This document shows, piece by piece, positions 17,185-26,266 of a DNA stretch of 64,000 nt. The DNA is from Afipia massiliensis. GTDB lineage: Bacteria > Pseudomonadota > Alphaproteobacteria > Rhizobiales > Xanthobacteraceae. The notes beneath the pieces are model-generated. The model saw only the letters and a program-made list of their open reading frames with translations. It did not search any database and was not told the DNA's origin. Location: positions 648,501 through 712,500 of the forward strand of contig NZ_JACHIJ010000003.1 of assembly GCF_014203115.1 (NCBI RefSeq), written 5' to 3'. Within the stretch, counting starts at the first letter, position 1; the number at the start of each line of letters is the position of its first letter. Position numbers and translations under genes: made by a program.

Positions 17185-18019
17185 ATTTCTGCCACTTGAC
17201 GATCGACGCGTTGAGTTCGCCGCCGTAGATGAAAATCGCCGCGATGAAATACAGAAACACCAGCGCGATCATCACCGACGCAAGCCCGGCATAGGTCGTG
17301 ACGTAATTGCTGGCGAAGCGTTCAAGATACTTGCCGAACATCACGCCGGACACGAGCGACGCGAGCATCGTGACCACGATACCCGGCATGATCTCGCGCA
17401 GTTTGCGTGTGCCCGCGGGCAGCCATTTGTGCAGAATGATCAGCGCTGCAACGAGGGCGAAGATCGTGAGGCCATAGCGCACGATATTGAGAAGGTTTTC
17501 ATTGGGTTCGACACGTAGCGGGACGTAACGCCGGGCTGTCGCCAGAATGAGCGGGCCGAGCACGATCAGGAAGGCCATGGCCAGCGACATCACGGCGGCA
17601 ACCATGGTGTAGCCGATCGATTCGAGGCGAAGCCAGTACCAGCTGCGCTGTTCGACCACGCTATAGGAGCGGTTGAGGCCGACGCGCAGGCTCTCGACGC
17701 CATTCGATGCGAAGTAGATCGCGAGCACGAGGCCGATGGTCAGCGTCCCCCCATGCGACTGGGTCAGTACATTGTGGATTTCGCCGGACAGCGCGTCGGC
17801 GACCTGCGATGGCCAAGTGTCCAACATCATCTCGGCGGCCCGGTCGGCAAGGTCCTTGGAGCCGAAGACGCCGGCAAGAGCGGTAATCACGATCAGGAAG
17901 GGAAACAGTGCCATCAGCGCCGACAAGGCAATGTGACTGGCGATCGCCCAGCCGTCATCGGCCAGGAATGTGTAGAACGCATCGAGTGCGATATTGAAAG
18001 CGTCTCGGATCAGCCTCAC
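17135..18019 (-). CDS. YihY/BrkB family membrane protein
   Basis: A 294-residue inner-membrane protein with six predicted helices and the family signature segments DDGWAIASHIALSALMALFPFLIV near the N-terminus, FASNGVESLRVGLNRSY in the middle and YAGLASVMIALVFLYFIAAIFIYGGELNA near the C-terminus. Earlier annotation as ribonuclease BN for this family is incorrect; its role is unknown, with transport suspected. Its last 50 bp overlap the histidine kinase gene on the opposite strand. Confidence 0.85.
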   Translation of the reverse strand: MRLIRDAFNIALDAFYTFLADDGWAIASHIALSALMALFPFLIVITALAGVFGSKDLADRAAEMMLDTWPSQVADALSGEIHNVLTQSHGGTLTIGLVLAIYFASNGVESLRVGLNRSYSVVEQRSWYWLRLESIGYTMVAAVMSLAMAFLIVLGPLILATARRYVPLRVEPNENLLNIVRYGLTIFALVAALIILHKWLPAGTRKLREIMPGIVVTMLASLVSGVMFGKYLERFASNYVTTYAGLASVMIALVFLYFIAAIFIYGGELNASIVKWQKSKAASREEERSPARAG

Positions 18020-18158
18020 GTTTCACCCTGATTTATCGCCTTCAAGATGTACCGCGCCGGGCACCTAAAGTCATGTACGGTTGAGAAGCCAAAAGGTTCT
18101 CTCCCGCATTTTTAGACAGGCGATGGCGCGATGCCGTCGGCGGTGTTATCTACCCCCC

Positions 18159-18356
18159 ATGACATCGTTCCTCTCAAGCATTGCCCTTCCCATCGCATTG
18201 GCCGCGGTCACCATCGTGCTGATGCTCGGCCTGTTCAACATGATGCGCGGCGGCTCGCCCAACACCTCGCAGCGATTGATGCGGCTGCGCGTACTGCTTC
18301 AGTTCATCGCCATCGTGATTGCTATGCTTGCCGTCTGGGCGCTTGGTAAGAGCTGA
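18159..18356 (+). CDS. Twin-transmembrane HIG1-type small protein
   Basis: A 65-residue membrane protein starting at ATG 18159. It has two hydrophobic helices (SIALPIALAAVTIVLMLGLFNM and VLLQFIAIVIAMLAVWAL) joined by a short basic loop, RGGSPNTSQRLMRLR. That loop matches the QRxMRxRV-type motif of the HIG1 domain, and small HIG1 proteins in other organisms associate with respiratory complexes. The cobalamin adenosyltransferase gene starts 56 bp downstream, and the pair is a common neighbourhood in this family. Confidence 0.7.
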   Translation: MTSFLSSIALPIALAAVTIVLMLGLFNMMRGGSPNTSQRLMRLRVLLQFIAIVIAMLAVWALGKS

Positions 18357-18412
18357 TTGACGAGGCAGACTGGATTTCACCGCCACTCCGACGGGCAAAA
18401 TGGATCGACGCG

Positions 18413-18985
18413 ATGGTCATTCTCAACCGGATTTACACCCGCACCGGCGACGACGGCACCACGGCGCTCGGCAGCGGCGAACGCCGTCCGAAATACGATC
18501 TTCGCGTCAGCGCCTATGGAACCGTCGATGAAACTAACGCCGTGATCGGCGTGGCCCGCCTTCATCTGGCGCAGGCCCCGGCCATCGATGCGATGCTCGG
18601 CCGGGTGCAGAACGATCTGTTCGATCTCGGCGCCGATCTGGCCGTGCCGCAGCGGGAGGGCAAGGCCGAACGGCTGCGCGTGTTGACCACGCAGGTCGAA
18701 CGCCTTGAGCAGGATATCGACGTGCTCAATGCCGATCTGGCGCCGCTGAACTCGTTTATTTTGCCTGGCGGAACACCAGCCGCGGCCTATCTGCACTTGG
18801 CAAGAACGGTCTGTCGCCGAGCGGAACGGATGGTGGTGGAACTGGCATCCCAGCCGGACGAGCCGGTGAGCGATGCAGCCGTGCAGTATCTGAACCGGCT
18901 GTCGGATTTTCTTTTCGTGGCCGGCCGGTCGGTCAATGACAATGGTGCCCGCGACGTGCTTTGGGTGCCGGGTCAAAACCGGTGA
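18413..18985 (+). CDS. Cob(I)yrinic acid a,c-diamide adenosyltransferase (PduO type)
   Basis: A 190-residue ATP:cob(I)alamin adenosyltransferase that attaches the 5'-deoxyadenosyl ligand to form coenzyme B12. It has the N-terminal ATP-binding motif YTRTGDDGTTALGSG (residues 8-22), GTVDETNAVIG, QNDLFDLGADLA and the C-terminal RTVCRRAERMVV and LNRLSDFLFVAGR helices, all typical of the trimeric PduO class. Length is normal. It stands just ahead of etfBA. Confidence 0.88.
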   Translation: MVILNRIYTRTGDDGTTALGSGERRPKYDLRVSAYGTVDETNAVIGVARLHLAQAPAIDAMLGRVQNDLFDLGADLAVPQREGKAERLRVLTTQVERLEQDIDVLNADLAPLNSFILPGGTPAAAYLHLARTVCRRAERMVVELASQPDEPVSDAAVQYLNRLSDFLFVAGRSVNDNGARDVLWVPGQNR

Positions 18986-19030
18986 TCGCGCGTATTAGGT
19001 ATACCTTCCTGTATTTCTAGTTTTCGCGCG

Positions 19031-19059
19031 TTGACCCGGATTGGCGGGACCATTAGGTT
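19031..19059 (+). promoter_or_regulatory. Candidate promoter for etfBA
   Basis: TTGACC (19031-19036), a 17-bp spacer and TAGGTT (19054-19059), giving a leader of about 50 nt before the etfB ATG. The -10 box is only a partial match, so this is a suggestion from spacing and position. Confidence 0.4.
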
Positions 19060-19118
19060 CCGCGCCCAACCGCTTTAGAGTGGATGTGATCAACCCATTT
19101 CAGGACGAAAGGGAACCG

Positions 19119-19865
19119 ATGAAGGTTCTGGTGCCGGTTAAGCGCGTCGTTGACTTCAACGTCAAGGTTCGCGTCAAGAGCGACGGGACGGGCGTCGAGC
19201 TCGCCAACGTCAAGATGTCGATGAACCCGTTCGACGAAATCGCTGTCGAGGAAGCCCTGCGCCTGAAAGAGGCCGGCAAGGCGACCGAGGTTGTGGTGGT
19301 GTCGATCGGACCCGCGCAGGCGTCGGAGACCATCCGCACCGGCCTCGCCATGGGCGCCGATCGCGGCATCCTCGTAAAGGCTGAAGGCACTGTCGAGCCG
19401 CTTGGCGTCGCGAAGATTCTCAAGGCCATTGTGGACGAGGAAAAGCCGGGTCTCGTGATCCTCGGCAAGCAGGCGATCGATGACGACAGCAACCAGACCG
19501 GCCAGATGCTGGCCGCGCTGCTCGGCTGGGCGCAGGCGACGTTCGCCTCCAAGCTCGAAGTCGACGGATCGGACTTCAAGGTCACGCGCGAAGTCGACGG
19601 TGGTTTGCAGACGGTGAAGGTCAAGGGGCCGGCGATCGTCACCACCGACCTGCGTCTCAACGAGCCGCGCTATGCAAGCCTTCCCAACATCATGAAGGCG
19701 AAGAAGAAGCCGATCGACGAAAAGACCGCCGACAGCTTCGGCGTCGATCTTTCGCCGCGTCTCGAAGTTCTCAAGACCACCGAACCTCCCGGCCGCAAGG
19801 CGGGCGTCAAGGTCAAGGACGTCGCCGAACTGGTGTCGAAACTTAAGGAAGTAGGGGCGCTCTGA
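19119..19865 (+). CDS. etfB: Electron transfer flavoprotein beta subunit
   Basis: A 248-residue ETF beta subunit. The ATG at 19119 is preferred over the upstream frame because it follows GAAAGGG and begins the conserved [12 protein letters not shown] strand. AMP-binding and docking features include [16 protein letters not shown], the [23 protein letters not shown] segment and the C-terminal [12 protein letters not shown] recognition loop. With EtfA it accepts electrons from acyl-CoA and other flavin dehydrogenases and feeds ETF:ubiquinone oxidoreductase. Its stop overlaps the etfA start by one base. Confidence 0.93.
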   Translation: MKVLVPVKRVVDFNVKVRVKSDGTGVELANVKMSMNPFDEIAVEEALRLKEAGKATEVVVVSIGPAQASETIRTGLAMGADRGILVKAEGTVEPLGVAKILKAIVDEEKPGLVILGKQAIDDDSNQTGQMLAALLGWAQATFASKLEVDGSDFKVTREVDGGLQTVKVKGPAIVTTDLRLNEPRYASLPNIMKAKKKPIDEKTADSFGVDLSPRLEVLKTTEPPGRKAGVKVKDVAELVSKLKEVGAL

Positions 19866-20800
19866 TGGCCACGCTGCTGATTGCTGAACACGACCACGCC
19901 ACCCTGAAGGATTCCACCAACAAGGCGTTGACCGCGGCTGTCGCGCTCGGCGCCGAGGTCCACGTTCTTGTCGCCGGTGGCGGTGAGGGCACCAAGGCCG
20001 CCGCTGAAGCTGCGGCGAAGCTGAAGGGTGTCACCAAGGTTCTGCTCGCGGAAAACGCCAGCCTGGAACACGATCTGGCCGAGCCGCTGGCTGCGCTGAT
20101 CGTCTCGCTGGCTGGATCGTATGACGCGTTCGTTGCGCCTGCGACCTCGCGTTTCAAGAACGTGATGCCGCGGGTCGCAGCACTGCTCGACGTGATGCAG
20201 ATCTCCGAAATCATCAAGGTGGTTTCGCCTGACACGTTCGAGCGGCCGATCTATGCCGGCAACGCGATCCAGACCGTGAAGTCCAAGGACGCCAAGAAGG
20301 TCATCACCGTGCGGACCTCGACATTCGCCGCGGCCGGCGATGGCGGCAGCGCGTCGGTTGAAAACACGGCGGCTGCGGCCGATCCGGCGCTGTCGAGCTT
20401 CGTTGGCGAGGAAGTCGCCAAGAGCGATCGTCCGGAACTGACCTCGGCGAAGATCATCGTCTCTGGTGGCCGCGCCATGCAGAGCCGCGAGAACTTCACC
20501 AAGTACATCGAGCCGCTGGCGGACAAGCTTGGCGCCGGCGTCGGCGCTTCGCGCGCCGCGGTGGACGCGGGCTATGCGCCGAACGACTGGCAGGTCGGCC
20601 AGACCGGCAAGGTGGTCGCGCCTGAACTGTACATCGCCATCGGCATCTCCGGCGCGATCCAGCATCTGGCCGGCATGAAGGACTCCAAGGTGATCGTCGC
20701 GATCAACAAGGACGAGGACGCGCCGATCTTCCAGGTGGCGGACTACGGCCTCGTCGCCGACCTCTACCAGGTGGTCCCCGAACTGACGGCGGCGCTTTAA
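19865..20800 (+). CDS. etfA: Electron transfer flavoprotein alpha subunit
   Basis: A 311-residue ETF alpha subunit. The N-terminal domain pairs with EtfB. The C-terminal FAD domain shows [54 protein letters not shown] and [16 protein letters not shown], all diagnostic. It overlaps the etfB stop (TGATG), so production of the two subunits is coupled. A hairpin terminator follows at about 20845. Confidence 0.93.
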   Translation: MATLLIAEHDHATLKDSTNKALTAAVALGAEVHVLVAGGGEGTKAAAEAAAKLKGVTKVLLAENASLEHDLAEPLAALIVSLAGSYDAFVAPATSRFKNVMPRVAALLDVMQISEIIKVVSPDTFERPIYAGNAIQTVKSKDAKKVITVRTSTFAAAGDGGSASVENTAAAADPALSSFVGEEVAKSDRPELTSAKIIVSGGRAMQSRENFTKYIEPLADKLGAGVGASRAAVDAGYAPNDWQVGQTGKVVAPELYIAIGISGAIQHLAGMKDSKVIVAINKDEDAPIFQVADYGLVADLYQVVPELTAAL

Positions 20801-20844
20801 GTTCGATATCCGGGCGCGCGATGCGCCCGGACCATGTTATGTTG

Positions 20845-20885
20845 CACCGGCCCGGCGGGAATTCTGAACCCGGGGCCGGTGTTTT
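20845..20885 (+). terminator. Terminator after etfBA
   Basis: Stem CACCGGCCC (20845-20853) pairs with GGGCCGGTG (20873-20881), followed by TTTT. A second GC-rich hairpin (CCGGGCGC, 20810-20817, with GCGCCCGG, 20823-20830) lies just before it but has no T tract. The terminator separates etfA from the hydroxybutyryl-CoA dehydrogenase gene. Confidence 0.65.
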
Positions 20886-20959
20886 GACGTAATGTTAAAG
20901 AGGGTGCGGCAAGGTGATTGCCGTATCTTAAGGCCGAGAGCCACAGAGACCGGAAGCGA

Positions 20960-21838
20960 ATGGCAGCGATCAAGACCGTTGGTGTGATTGGGTCGGGGCA
21001 GATGGGCAACGGCATTGCGCACGTTGCCGCGCTCGCCGGGTTCAATGTCGTACTTTACGATGTGTCCGCCGATCGCCTGAAATCCGCGATGGCCACCATC
21101 AACGGCAACCTGACGCGTCAGGTCACAAAGAAGACCATCACCGAAGACGCGCACAAGCATGCGCTCGCCAGGATCACGTCATCCGACAGCCTCGACGGTC
21201 TGGCCGCCTGCGATCTCGTAATCGAAACGGCGGTTGAAAAGGAAGAGGTCAAGCGCAAGATTTTCCACGATCTCTGCGCGGTGCTGAAGCCCGAGGCGAT
21301 TATCGCGTCGAACACGTCGTCAATCTCGATCACCCGGCTGGCGGCCTCGACGGACCGGCCTGAGAAATTCATCGGCATTCATTTCATGAATCCGGTCCCG
21401 GTCATGGAACTGGCCGAACTGATCCGCGGCATCGCCACCGACGACGCGACGTTCGATGCCGCGCGCGCCTTTGTCACCGCGATGGGCAAGCAGATTGCCG
21501 TCTCCGAAGATTTTCCCGCCTTCATCGTCAACCGCATCCTGCTGCCGATGATCAACGAGGCGATCTACACGCTCTATGAGGGCGTCGGGAACGTCGAAGC
21601 CATCGACGCGGCAATGAAGCTTGGTGCGCACCATCCGATGGGGCCGCTCGAACTGGCCGATTTCATCGGCCTCGATACCTGTCTGTCGATCATGCAGGTG
21701 CTGCACGAGGGGCTAGCCGATTCGAAGTATCGTCCGTGCCCGCTGCTGGTGAAGTATGTCGAAGCCGGCTGGCTTGGCCGCAAGTCGCAGCGCGGCTTCT
21801 ACGATTACCGTGGCGACAAGCCGGTTCCGACGCGGTAA
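20960..21838 (+). CDS. 3-hydroxybutyryl-CoA dehydrogenase
   Basis: A 292-residue 3-hydroxyacyl-CoA dehydrogenase of the Hbd/PaaH type, interconverting acetoacetyl-CoA and 3-hydroxybutyryl-CoA with NAD(P). The dinucleotide fold is VGVIGSGQMGNGIAHVAALAG. Catalytic-region motifs are SNTSSISITRLA, FIGIHFMNPVPVMELAELIRG (catalytic His) and NRILLPMINEAI. The start at 20960 is chosen where homology begins. Position next to etfBA fits fatty-acid beta-oxidation or butyrate/PHB metabolism. Confidence 0.9.
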   Translation: MAAIKTVGVIGSGQMGNGIAHVAALAGFNVVLYDVSADRLKSAMATINGNLTRQVTKKTITEDAHKHALARITSSDSLDGLAACDLVIETAVEKEEVKRKIFHDLCAVLKPEAIIASNTSSISITRLAASTDRPEKFIGIHFMNPVPVMELAELIRGIATDDATFDAARAFVTAMGKQIAVSEDFPAFIVNRILLPMINEAIYTLYEGVGNVEAIDAAMKLGAHHPMGPLELADFIGLDTCLSIMQVLHEGLADSKYRPCPLLVKYVEAGWLGRKSQRGFYDYRGDKPVPTR

Positions 21839-21931
21839 TTCTCCCGCGCGCGGCTGAATCCTTCAGCTAAAGTTTGTTAACCGCCTCCCGCTAGGTTCAC
21901 TCCACTTGAGTCGCGGAGAGAGTGCGTTTCC

Positions 21932-22111
21932 ATGGACGTAATGAGCATCGTTAGCAGCATGATGGCCATGCAGGCTGCCAATACCCAGCAGCAGATCGCA
22001 ACCAGCATCATGAAGCAGAACATCGATTCGGAAAAATCGGTGCTGCAACTGCTCCAGCCTGCGGCGAACAATCCGCCGGGCGTCGGTGGCAATCTCGATA
22101 TTTCGGCCTGA
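21932..22111 (+). CDS. YjfB-like small putative motility protein
   Basis: A 59-residue ORF starting at ATG 21932. The sequence is a Gln/Met-rich helix (VMSIVSSMMAMQAANTQQ, then TSIMKQNIDSEKSVLQLLQ) ending in a Pro/Gly-rich tail. This closely resembles the YjfB family of putative motility proteins (pattern QxQIxxSxMKxxxD). No flagellar genes are visible nearby, so the motility link is by family only. It converges on the VOC gene cluster, with 6 bp between the stops. Confidence 0.6.
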   Translation: MDVMSIVSSMMAMQAANTQQQIATSIMKQNIDSEKSVLQLLQPAANNPPGVGGNLDISA

Positions 22112-22117
22112 ACGCGG

Positions 22118-22495
22118 TCAGGAGGCCGGGGTGATCCACCCGATACCGGCGCCGCCGGGCTCGGTCAGGATCGCGATGCGGCCGACATGCGGCACATCGA
22201 AAATCGGCCGCATCAGTTGCGCGCCGGATGCAATGGCCGTCTTCACCCGCGCATCGACATCATCCACCGCCAGATACGGCATCCAGCCTTCGGGGACACC
22301 CTCGAAGGCCGGGCGGTTGGTCGGAAAGATTCCGGCGGCCATTTCGCCGTTCGCATAGGCGACCCAGTAGGTTGCGCCGTCTTCCATCGGCATCGGTTCG
22401 AACGTCCAGCCGATGGTCGTCTTGTAGAACTGCATGGCGCGCTCCGCATCTGGCGTCACCAGTTCATTCCAGTGAAAGTGTCCGTGCGACGTCAT
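22118..22495 (-). CDS. VOC family protein (glyoxalase/bleomycin resistance fold), last gene of ArsR operon 1
   Basis: A 125-residue VOC protein. The ATG at 22495 sits after AAGGAGA, so the longer frame was rejected. It has paired beta-alpha-beta-beta-beta modules: FHWNELVTPDAERAMQFYKTTIGW, then PYLAVDDVDARVKTAIASGA and the closing ILTEPGGAGIGW. VOC proteins use divalent metals to open or transfer groups on small molecules, but the substrate here cannot be told. It is the promoter-distal gene of the minus-strand operon that begins with arsR at 26266. Confidence 0.8.
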   Translation of the reverse strand: MTSHGHFHWNELVTPDAERAMQFYKTTIGWTFEPMPMEDGATYWVAYANGEMAAGIFPTNRPAFEGVPEGWMPYLAVDDVDARVKTAIASGAQLMRPIFDVPHVGRIAILTEPGGAGIGWITPAS

Positions 22496-22560
22496 GGCCG
22501 TCTCCTTCGTTGAAGTCCTGACGCGCCATCGCGCGATGAAAGCGCAGACCAATGGTCGCG

Positions 22561-22950
22561 CTACATCGCACCGTTGACGTCGAGCACCGACAGGATATTG
22601 CCTGCGGGGTCCTTGAACCAGGCGATCGTGGGTCCGCCGTTGTCACGCGAGATGCCTTTCGCGTCGGTCTTGATGCTGGGCTCAGTGTAAATTTCGAACC
22701 GGACGCCGCGTTTCGTCAGCTCATCGACCGTCTTGTCGACGTCGTCGACCGGGAAATTGAGCACGGTGAAAGTCGCCGGGGCGTGGTTGTCTTTCGGATA
22801 GATCAGCACATCGGCGCCGCCGCCCAGATGCAGGTTCAGAAGTCCGTGCTCTTCGGACACCTCGAGTCCCAGCGTGCGGCCGTAGAATTCTTTGGCCTTG
22901 CCGATGTCGTTGGTCGAGAAGCCGCTGAATGCATGACTTGCTTTCAACAT
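22561..22950 (-). CDS. VOC family protein, ArsR operon 1
   Basis: A 129-residue VOC protein starting after AAAGGAG. Segments are [25 protein letters not shown], the strand-turn [33 protein letters not shown], and a C-terminal [16 protein letters not shown] strand holding the usual Glu-equivalent position. Such proteins are often annotated as glyoxalases, but catalytic residues are not fully assignable from sequence. It lies 65 bp upstream of the terminal VOC gene. Confidence 0.8.
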   Translation of the reverse strand: MLKASHAFSGFSTNDIGKAKEFYGRTLGLEVSEEHGLLNLHLGGGADVLIYPKDNHAPATFTVLNFPVDDVDKTVDELTKRGVRFEIYTEPSIKTDAKGISRDNGGPTIAWFKDPAGNILSVLDVNGAM

Positions 22951-23092
22951 GGCTGCACTCCTTTGCATCACGATGGTTTCGGCTTGCGCCCACGCGGCAA
23001 GAAACGCGCGGGTGTAGAGATTGGTTGCGCCGCCCGGCGCCGGAATGATGCTGAAGTCATTCCGGCCCGGGAGCCCGCAGCGCTGGATCGCG

Positions 23093-23569
23093 CTAGGCAT
23101 CCTGTTCATAGGCCTGCTTCAGGGTCTTGATCTCAAGTTTGACCATCTTCATCACAGTTTCCATCACCTTCTGTGATTGAACCGGCGTGCCGTTCTTCAT
23201 CATCTCGCCAAGGGCGGTGGGCACGATCTGCCAGGACAAGCCGAACTTGTCCGTCAGCCAGCCGCATTGCTGGATATTGCCGTCTTCGGCGAGCTTGTTC
23301 CAGTAGTCATCGATTTCATCCTGGGTCGCGCAGTAGACCATAAGCGAGATTGCCGGCGTGAACTTGAAATGTGGGCCGCCGTTGAGGGCGATGAATTTTT
23401 GCCCGTTGAGTTCAAATTCAGCGGTCATGATCGATCCCTCTGCCCCCGGCATGTTCTTTCCGTAGCGGGCAATGGTTCCCATCTTCGAATTCTTGAAGAT
23501 GGTCGTGTAGAATTTCACAGCTTCTTCGGCTTGGTTGTCGAACCAGAGGCATGTGGTGAATGGCTGCAT
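23093..23569 (-). CDS. PhnB-like VOC family protein, ArsR operon 1
   Basis: A 158-residue protein of the 3-demethylubiquinone-9 3-methyltransferase-like (PhnB) VOC subfamily, a name given by domain similarity rather than activity. Motifs are [23 protein letters not shown] at the N-terminus, [22 protein letters not shown] in the middle and [18 protein letters not shown] at the C-terminus. It ends in a charged helix. It lies 23 bp after the DUF1428 gene and 142 bp before the next VOC gene. Confidence 0.82.
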   Translation of the reverse strand: MQPFTTCLWFDNQAEEAVKFYTTIFKNSKMGTIARYGKNMPGAEGSIMTAEFELNGQKFIALNGGPHFKFTPAISLMVYCATQDEIDDYWNKLAEDGNIQQCGWLTDKFGLSWQIVPTALGEMMKNGTPVQSQKVMETVMKMVKLEIKTLKQAYEQDA

Positions 23570-23592
23570 TCTCTTACTCCCTGCCGGATTGT

Positions 23593-23955
23593 TTACGCCG
23601 TAACGAAGGTATCGAAGCCGCCCCAGAACATGCGCTTGCCATCGAAGGGCATATTTTTCGGATCATTCATCATTTTTGCGAGACGCGGATCCGCCATCAC
23701 TTTTTTCATCACGCTGTCGCGATGCTTGCGCGATTTGTAGGTGATCCAGGAGAAGACGACGGTCTCACCGGCCTTCAGCTTCACGCTCTGCGGAAACGAA
23801 GTGACCTTGCCGGGCTTGACGTCTTCGGCAACGCATTCGCGATAATCGAGAGCGCCGTGATCGAGCCAGACCTTGCAGGCCAGCTTGGCCATGGCCGTGT
23901 AGGCTTTCATGTTCTTCTTCGGGACCGGCAGAACAAATCCATCGACATACTGCAT
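23593..23955 (-). CDS. DUF1428 family protein, ArsR operon 1
   Basis: A 120-residue protein of the DUF1428 family (ferredoxin-like dimeric alpha-beta barrel, related to YciI/NIPSNAP-like folds). Recognisable segments are MQYVDGFVLPVPKKNMKAY, WLDHGALDYRECVAEDV, VFSWITYKSRKHRDSVMKKVMAD and MPFDGKRMFWGGFDTFV. The function is not known. This family regularly travels with VOC and AHSA1 genes in soil proteobacteria. Confidence 0.82.
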   Translation of the reverse strand: MQYVDGFVLPVPKKNMKAYTAMAKLACKVWLDHGALDYRECVAEDVKPGKVTSFPQSVKLKAGETVVFSWITYKSRKHRDSVMKKVMADPRLAKMMNDPKNMPFDGKRMFWGGFDTFVTA

Positions 23956-24009
23956 TTCTAGCTCCTTTGGTGGTTTCCAGGTTTATGCCGGGTATCCGGC
24001 GGTGAAGTG

Positions 24010-24801
24010 TTACGAGTCCTGCTTGGCGGACGCGCAGCAGGCGTGTTCGCTGTCGGGCGCGCGGTAGCGGCCGGTGGCGTCGACATATCCGCCGCTGTCG
24101 TAGCGGTCGTGGAGCCGGACCCAGTCGGTCAGGTCGTGGTTCGGGCCGTTCTCGTTGCGGCCTTTCGGCGTGATGTCGAGATACATGTAGGTGCCGAGGA
24201 TTTCTTCCAGCCCGCGGCCATAGGTCGAATAGGTATGGAAGATGTCGCCGTTCTCGCTCTTGATGAAAACGCTATTGCCGGAGAGATCCTCGATTGGAAC
24301 TTCGGTCGCCTCATAGTTGTAATAGACCTTGCCGTTCGCAACCTGGTCCGGCGTGAACGAGACGTTGAAATCATAGTTGAAGTCGCTGTTGCCGGACGAC
24401 ACCCATGTGAAGTGCCAGCCCATGCGCTTCTTGTACGCCTCAATCTCTGAAAGCGGCGCGCGCGCCACAACAACATAGGTGACGTCATGATGCTCGAGGT
24501 GCACCAGCGCGCCCTCGACGTGATCGGCCTCGAATGAGCAGCCGACGCAGCCTTCAAGCTGGCCCGGCGCCAGCATGAAGTGTTTCACGATCAACTGGCT
24601 GCGGTCCTCGAACAGGTCGGCCAGTGTCTTCTTTCCCTGCGGCGTGTCGAAAACGTAAGTCTTCTCGACCTTCACCCAGGGCAGTGCGCGGCGCTCTTCG
24701 CTGATTTTGTCGCGCAGCCGGGTCAGTTCCTTCTCTCTGGCGAGCAGGGCCTTGCGCGCCGACAGCCATTCGTCTTTTGAGGCGATCTTGTGCGGTTGCA
24801 T
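24010..24801 (-). CDS. DUF899 thioredoxin-like protein, ArsR operon 1
   Basis: A 263-residue protein of the DUF899 family, a thioredoxin-fold group. The start at 24801 follows GAGGAG. After an N-terminal helical part (DEWLSARKALLAREKELTRL), the thioredoxin core shows FMLAPGQLEGCVGCSFEADHVEGALVHL, where CVGC replaces the usual redox CxxC. The C-terminal half has HTYSTYGRGLEEILGTYMYLDITPKGRNE. It ends with CCASAK. A redox or peroxide-related function is plausible but unproven. Confidence 0.82.
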   Translation of the reverse strand: MQPHKIASKDEWLSARKALLAREKELTRLRDKISEERRALPWVKVEKTYVFDTPQGKKTLADLFEDRSQLIVKHFMLAPGQLEGCVGCSFEADHVEGALVHLEHHDVTYVVVARAPLSEIEAYKKRMGWHFTWVSSGNSDFNYDFNVSFTPDQVANGKVYYNYEATEVPIEDLSGNSVFIKSENGDIFHTYSTYGRGLEEILGTYMYLDITPKGRNENGPNHDLTDWVRLHDRYDSGGYVDATGRYRAPDSEHACCASAKQDS

Positions 24802-24842
24802 CGGAAGCTCCTCTGTCTGGAGAAAAGTCACACAGCTTTGAT

Positions 24843-25469
24843 TCAAGCCGCCTTGGCCCGGTTGTGTGGAAACGGATCGCGCCAGGCGGGAAGTTCGTTG
24901 AGGCGGGCATGCCACCGCAGGATCTCCGGGAAGTCGCCGACCGGAATGTGCGCCCTGTCCGCATAGGGCAGGGTCACGGCGACGGCGAAGTCCGCGACAG
25001 TAAGTGTGTCGCCGACCAGATAATCACGGCCGCGCAGGTGGTTGTTGAGCACCGAGCCGTGCTGGCGCACCCATTTCTCGGCTTCCTGCACGATTGCCGC
25101 GTCAGGTTCGCCGAACCCGAGCTGCGGTTTGACGAGATTCTGGAAATAGAGACTGCCGGCAAAGCGCGTGAAATGGTTGGCGTCCCAGCTTAGCCAGCGC
25201 ATCACCTCAATCTGGCGTTGATCTTTGGGCCACAGGTCCGATCCCGCGGCCCGCGCGAGATGGCACATGATCGCGTTGGCTTCCCACAGCGTCGTCTCGC
25301 CGTCCTGCAAGACGGGAACCTTGCCGTTGGGATTGATGCCGAGAAACTGCGGCGTCCGGTTTTCCAGTTTCGCCAGATCGACATGCACGAACTCCACCGG
25401 CGAGTTGAGATGCTTGGCGACTGCACACGCTTTCCGCGGATTCAGCGTCTCGGAATAGAAAAGCTTCAT
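24843..25469 (-). CDS. Glutathione S-transferase, ArsR operon 1
   Basis: A 208-residue cytosolic GST starting at ATG 25469 after AAAGGAG. The N-terminal thioredoxin-like domain has SETLNPRKACAVAKHL and the cis-proline NPNGKVPVLQDGETTLWEANAI; the usual E-S pair that binds the glutathione gamma-glutamyl group reads EAN here. The C-terminal helical domain carries the N-capping motif DTLTVADFAVAV. Glutathione conjugation of an electrophile is expected, which suggests a detoxification theme for the operon. Confidence 0.85.
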   Translation of the reverse strand: MKLFYSETLNPRKACAVAKHLNSPVEFVHVDLAKLENRTPQFLGINPNGKVPVLQDGETTLWEANAIMCHLARAAGSDLWPKDQRQIEVMRWLSWDANHFTRFAGSLYFQNLVKPQLGFGEPDAAIVQEAEKWVRQHGSVLNNHLRGRDYLVGDTLTVADFAVAVTLPYADRAHIPVGDFPEILRWHARLNELPAWRDPFPHNRAKAA

Positions 25470-25502
25470 GTCGCACTCCTTTCGCTCAAGTTCTTTGCGC
25501 AT

Positions 25503-25937
25503 TCAGGCGAAGAACTGTTCGAGCTTGTCGAGCGTTCCGGTCCAGCCGCGCTTGTGGCCGTCGCGAGCCGCTTCATCGAAGAACTTGTCGTGGGTCAGCG
25601 TGAGCAGCGTCACGTCGCCCTCCTCACGCAGCACGACAGTCACCTGCGAGACACGGTCCGGTGTGGAATGCCATGCCCAACTGAACACCAGCCGTTGATA
25701 GGGCGTCACTTCGAGATACTTGCCGCCGACCTGATGCGCTTCGCCGTCGTCGGTGCTGAAGTTGATGCGGAAGTGCCCGCCGACGCGCACATCCATGTCG
25801 GCCTTTACGCTGTCGCCTATGGTGTGTCCGGGTCCGAACCACTGGACGATTTTGGCGGGGTCCGTCCACGCTTCGAAGACTTTGGAGGCTGGGGCTTTGA
25901 GTCGTCGGGCGAGGGTGAGGCTTGGCTGGGTGAGCAT
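25503..25937 (-). CDS. AHSA1/SRPBCC domain protein, ArsR operon 1
   Basis: A 144-residue START-like (SRPBCC) protein of the AHSA1 type. Its helix-grip fold is recognised from LTLARRLKAPASKVFEAWTDPAKIVQWFGP, the DVRVGGHFRINF strand, KYLEVTPYQRLVFSWAW and GWTGTLDKLEQFF at the C-terminus. The start at 25937 follows AGAAGGA. Its first 121 bp lie inside the 3' end of the arsR gene in another frame. These proteins bind hydrophobic ligands; pairing with ArsR regulators is common. Confidence 0.85.
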   Translation of the reverse strand: MLTQPSLTLARRLKAPASKVFEAWTDPAKIVQWFGPGHTIGDSVKADMDVRVGGHFRINFSTDDGEAHQVGGKYLEVTPYQRLVFSWAWHSTPDRVSQVTVVLREEGDVTLLTLTHDKFFDEAARDGHKRGWTGTLDKLEQFFA

Positions 25938-26266
25938 AAATCCTTCTCCACAAAAGCGGCGAGACGATCGAGTTGTGCGGTCCAGAACCGCTGGTAGCGG
26001 CTGAGCCATTCCATTGCCTGCTCCATCGGGGCCGCTGTCAGGCGGCACGTGACTGTGCGGCCTGTCTTACTCCTGGTGATCAGTCCCGCGTCTGACAGCA
26101 CATCGAGGTGCTTCATGACGGCGGGCAGGGACATCGCGAACGGTTTCGCCAATTCGCTGATGGTGACGCTGTCGCGCCCTTCAAGTTCGGCCAGCAACGC
26201 GCGCCGCGTCGGATCGGCGACGGCGGCAAACACGCGGTTCAGGCGGTCGGTAGAATAGTAAACCAT
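25817..26266 (-). CDS. ArsR-family transcriptional regulator, leader gene of operon 1
   Basis: A 149-residue winged-helix regulator. The domain spans residues 1 to about 105 (VFAAVADPTRRALLAELEG; ISELAKPFAMSLPAVMKHLDVLSDAGLITRSKTGRTVTCRL), and arsenic-type cysteines are absent. The last ~40 residues are Ser/Pro/Lys-rich and are read from DNA that also encodes the start of AHSA1 (121-bp overlap), so the tail may be a by-product. There is no ribosome site before the ATG; a TTGACG-16-TATACT promoter ends 7 bp upstream, which suggests a leaderless message. Confidence 0.82.
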   Translation of the reverse strand: MVYYSTDRLNRVFAAVADPTRRALLAELEGRDSVTISELAKPFAMSLPAVMKHLDVLSDAGLITRSKTGRTVTCRLTAAPMEQAMEWLSRYQRFWTAQLDRLAAFVEKDLCSPSQASPSPDDSKPQPPKSSKRGRTPPKSSSGSDPDTP

